The notes under the pieces were generated by a model. It was given only the letters and a program-made list of their open reading frames with translations. It was not told the origin of the DNA and ran no database searches. A program made the position numbers and the translations under genes. Positions 25,801 through 26,251 of a DNA stretch of 26,251 nucleotides are shown one piece after another. The stretch's first letter is position 1, and every line of letters starts with the position of its first letter. Source of the stretch: a bacterium (GTDB lineage Bacteria > Bacteroidota > Bacteroidia > Bacteroidales > Muribaculaceae); NCBI GenBank assembly GCA_004563195.1, contig SFTJ01000048.1, positions 1 through 26,251 of the forward strand. Direction: 5' to 3'.

Positions 25801-26251
25801 CGAAGCATCGGAAGGCGACATCGTGAAGTCGCAAACCTCGATGGCTATGTACGACGCCAACGTGGGCTGGATAGGCAGCTTGGGATATATGGAAAGCAGC
25901 AAGGGATACATGCTGCAACGCCAGGCTAAAAACGATGTGGAACTGCAATATCCGTCGAAGTCGGCTATAGGACGCAACACGCTCTCATTGTCGCGCACTC
26001 GCGCAGCCAACGAAGCAGCCCGCACACAAGTGGCTGAATACGGACACCGCTACGCTACCAACATGACAGCCGTGATACGCATCGAGGGCATCGAAGCACT
26101 CGAAGGCGACCGATTGGCAGCTTATGTGGGCGGTGAATGTCGCGGCGAGGCTCAAGCCACCGTAATGCCCGACGGCACCACTCTGTTCTTGATGACAATC
26201 AACGGCGAAAATGCCGACAATGTAGACATAGCTCTCATGCGCGGATTCGAC
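16835..26251 (+). CDS. giant secreted FN3/LamG mosaic protein (5' part, runs off window)
   Basis: One frame stays open from the ATG at 16835 to the window edge: at least 3139 residues, C-terminus outside. An unusual Pro/Arg-rich tail (1-25) precedes a signal peptide that would begin at Met26 ('LARLIIAILAITTFAPKASA'). ATG 16910 may therefore be the true start. Domains in order: three FN3-like modules (about 325-425, 436-525, 542-640); a carboxypeptidase-regulatory-like strand set starting 'GDIYGRVTFESGQAV' (643) interrupted by a LamG jellyroll (675-838, 'ATIEAWVKP', 'AIDEVRLWS', 'LEAYYTFD'); a second such fold (944-1005); a large unclassified module (about 1385-1830); LamG 2 (2143-2310) and LamG 3 (2344-2530); a BACON-like segment (2650-2746); and a twice-occurring 'GWNWIS/RWNYIS' module (from 2873 and 2968). 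It is probably exported and displayed on the surface, possibly as an adhesin or glycan binder. No enzyme motif was seen. Confidence 0.88.
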   Translation, partial: MNSNKGKTAPPRSGITPSPPRESLPMLRHLARLIIAILAITTFAPKASADNQIAMKDVSFGETDLTKTGGLITLEFPFYDDEGNHEGLPYTDDFFSYLSINGKKVLRFQSFKGSEKKQDSASWYWIKTYVLDYSYFSTAFVHATYSQVDHHFDYWSHIDKLNTSYPCTANITKNKGNITTAVYELLLSEKALREAANGGLKVELHIDAQVENGHTYVWTATETYNYTLPSTPDFKHEFSDTPGKYLLEFNAKAGNYYEIISPTSLKQDSTYIDGTKVQFLIPSMTDTSYKLGIVYNNLIKTHTRSSWPEAKLYYKDTCYVDIDEYPQPKNFKATLNNVTGKVDLTWNMATAKQNTNYKGEFQIQRSTDSGFNNDLKTYTVSYDYSKSSYTYSNDVSDVRFDGTYYYRIRRSPSASKWEWDEASSYTSSLAVKVNHKYVKSANAKLIDDKNVNITWEYDDGNVWGDNTEVLITRFNQGKGTNYTITIPADSVAKRSYTEELTSACDIYSYDIAVNPNSNAFGKQTPVEVSSNGIPLFRSESGRVLNFETSKGYFSDHVELEWTSDGNPIDVFSIQAREYGSGNEFRQIDQVTANLASTQYSYSHTKAIPGVVYEYQIATVTKCGEQNVTHIFGRREIGFRTPTGDIYGRVTFESGQAVPDVEVRAEFAESSGITGKAYRFEGNGKMTVDNKGLLNNATDEATIEAWVKPESDGVIVKKPGMYTLEYKNDKFAFTVGSQTVTTTDNISKYTESAAFVHIAAVVARDKIYLYVNDTIQAAVARTGVVTADSVAVEIGENFKGAIDEVRLWSVARDSINVARDYSRYLVGNETGLEAYYTFDYSVDDQFFDISYVGTEYHKNHGTVTGAAITETDVPTTSQMGYRSYTDENGSYSLRALPFKGNGTAYLVIPRLGIHQFEAEKELRLISLQSQTHTVNFTDKSSFAVHGTVTYKGGTIPVEGVSFKVDGVTVMDGKGNIVMSGADGHYTISVPVGIHEVKAVLNNHVFEDDGRITDLDGNDCNYQDDVNSADIVDITTVRYIGRVAGGRVQEEYPLGHSLSKNNLADSIKVTLTHTKQGYDLSSAYRSATYEHHKNPYVNSVKTNKVEYDKQTITITPNPETGEFFADVLPIAYNIIVDVPGYDDKSISGNKEPIDFSSSFIKQYSEYEYVDSISEEGEYTNRVDSVEYQHISKFIATVSPSILVKQLENGSPIDYFGKKKIKIMKLDSSKSFEVTTYDEETGKYLIGKPVYEQGQIVTLGITTAQVYRYKDSNGNNKADVAEDIVPVSDATLNFGGDLAYANSEEGLGEVETDENGYAEWTFQVGNPELTSALRSLSITMSYGDSETPTTIDWDGKFSAIVIGSKINGNDFLTEGPDQLMFVLRDPPGSNSYSYLEKGVTVSRTSTYNGDILIDASLNSKLKLGTKTVTWTGVGSGVSNELKVEKESNFGGNVSTMIGGTDTDYKEFTTTTRFATSSDPLYVGSNGDLYVGFSTNISIGTTNNIVVMSKKDYSENVDAYVLIIDTQKTGSDYVVVKSTGISLSEKFKTLFVYPQVFIENTLIPKWKDTRNQLLRQPGECSDWQAKANADNRPYFVSKLLPDDDNFGRSNNDPVFGNKTLENAYDGPSYKIYFPNDTTKVGTDSILVFNQSIERWKQHIANNEQQKVNAELVNNISFQAGGTYEYSEAFTTTRTETQRFSFTVGEHLIKNTGVSFNNNGYELIMEESVSTTHGGEFTDEETATHCQGFELAESGDDDYLSVDVCRESGYNKDGEYVKYKDMNEESTQFSTFIFKTKGGATSCPYEGEEKTRYFEPKKHTLNEATVQIEVPELQVENDFIENVPSGKSAYFTLYLRNNSEAQEDGWFNLCLDAATNENGAQLYIDGTPVNSTGIPFLVAAGGTLTKTLEVRKGNAMNNDSIRLTLQSQCQCDPTDFLDDIVDDVLIHVHFTPSATDVNLKRPSANWTYNTKLPTEEVNGLEKHYMEINIDGFDVNYDSFHRIMLQYKPASSSDEDWITLKSFYNDSTLYKAALNKNMNAEMIDPKKSGTITYKMFMDDLPDQRYDIRAVGTSLINETEYFNYSTIHSGIKDMYNPRLFGSAQPANGVLTVNDEIRLNFNETIAEGLLTDNNFEVTGVRNGAQTDHSVSVTFDGENDELTTEFVRNWHGKPLTVEMWILADKPQDAVLFSQGTANSAIELGITADNRLRVKVGNKESVSEQAVDYEQGTWAHVALVYDEDARVSAFYNYVEYISAVETDGYAGEGSYRFGASINGTKHYAGKMHNARIWDKACSRARLQTNSLTILSGAESNLLAYYPMNEARGNMIADKAHGANLEMKGGSWAVPEGRAATFNGSNYIIVNASASQVDQTMDYTIELWFKAKAGAKNATILSNGRGDGSEYDNSLNSIELGFDDEGLLYYCNNGTTATCSGTFNDNNWHHVAVAANRTSGRAQIYIDGALNTYFNANDLGGIQGNDILLGARIWNNNDLETQNRVDNFFEGEIDEFRMWELYRSESIEKEWHSQKLDGSEMGLLAYYPFESDTVKQGINYVVFNLKDVKKQRDPALVIPAAQVIGGGNVETSMAAPVRGKDPVSKLLYDFVVNNDALIITLKDPYDRIEKTIVNFTVTGVRDLNGNEIVSPITWSAYIDRNQLKWNESSVSVVKKINEEKSFTVRANNNGGSIQYYTVENMPSWLDVTPSSGTINPVSGTDIKFVIDPSLNIGTYDEVVYLRNDNNVVEALPITVKVEGEKPSWSVNPADYEYNMSIFGKILINNLYSADEEDILAAFNGSECVGICNNKYYKINDTYYAMLTVYSNQAEESKDLEFRIWDASTGSTYIAEPESPIHFVNNSVIGSPSIPTVFTARDLRVQHFDLASGWNWISLNVNNTNMSDINALLANYTWASDDQLKSETDGFVSYSQSGWVGTLNGLNNQSMYMMRSSKAQALDITGASVDTKTCKLHILGTMADGTPRWNYISYLPADNMTLKEALAGYEASEGDIVKSQTSMAMYDANVGWIGSLGYMESSKGYMLQRQAKNDVELQYPSKSAIGRNTLSLSRTRAANEAARTQVAEYGHRYATNMTAVIRIEGIEALEGDRLAAYVGGECRGEAQATVMPDGTTLFLMTINGENADNVDIALMRGFD

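Noticed and set aside
22652..25948. Several long minus-strand frames opposite the giant gene
   Set aside because: All lie antisense to one continuous plus-strand frame with recognisable LamG domains; their composition is typical of antisense reading.

Overview
The window looks like a chromosomal segment of an anaerobic gut-type Bacteroidales (Bacteroides, Prevotella or Muribaculaceae-like). The reasons are the Bacteroidetes promoter signature (TTTG, about 20 bases, TAnnTTTG) before several genes, a TolC/HlyD/MFS efflux operon, a TonB-dependent receptor paired with a metal-binding periplasmic protein, a membrane-anchored AraC regulator, and a very large secreted LamG/fibronectin-type protein. 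GC content appears moderate, with AT-rich intergenic stretches. Nothing allows a species call. All family assignments come from reading motifs, not from a search.

Layout. Positions 1-93 hold the 5' end of a probable transposase (minus strand), so an insertion sequence probably borders the window. At 499-4553 (plus) is a three-gene multidrug efflux operon: outer membrane channel, membrane fusion protein and 14-helix-type pump. A bidirectional terminator with a 15-bp perfect stem separates it from a convergent minus-strand pair: a frameshifted TonB-dependent receptor (5010-7002) followed by a small HMA-domain metal-binding protein (4691-4990). From 7003 to 7834 lies an apparently gene-free, AT-rich region with a 33-bp palindromic tandem repeat and several hairpins.

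A minus-strand cassette (10172 down to 7835) encodes an ADP-ribosylglycohydrolase, a protein joining a vWA domain to a phage-associated A1S_2505-like domain, and a small DUF6717-like protein. A consensus promoter and a perfect palindrome precede it. This is the best candidate for a little-described system: it looks like an ADP-ribose or nucleotide-modification processing unit. A second minus-strand operon (13720 down to 10688) carries five small genes: a PNPOx-like flavoprotein, a metallo-beta-lactamase-fold hydrolase, an NAD(P)-dependent sugar-nucleotide-reductase-like SDR, an unknown protein and an FKBP prolyl isomerase. A likely broken SLOG/DprA-like fragment follows (13927-14190).

On the plus strand come a YdfG-like short-chain dehydrogenase (14348-15121), a membrane-bound AraC-type regulator (15347-16477), and one uninterrupted reading frame from 16835 to the window edge. 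That frame encodes at least 3139 residues of a secreted mosaic protein with three FN3-like modules, three LamG modules, carboxypeptidase-regulatory-like folds, a BACON-like segment and a repeated 'GWNWIS/RWNYIS' module. Its C-terminus lies outside the window.
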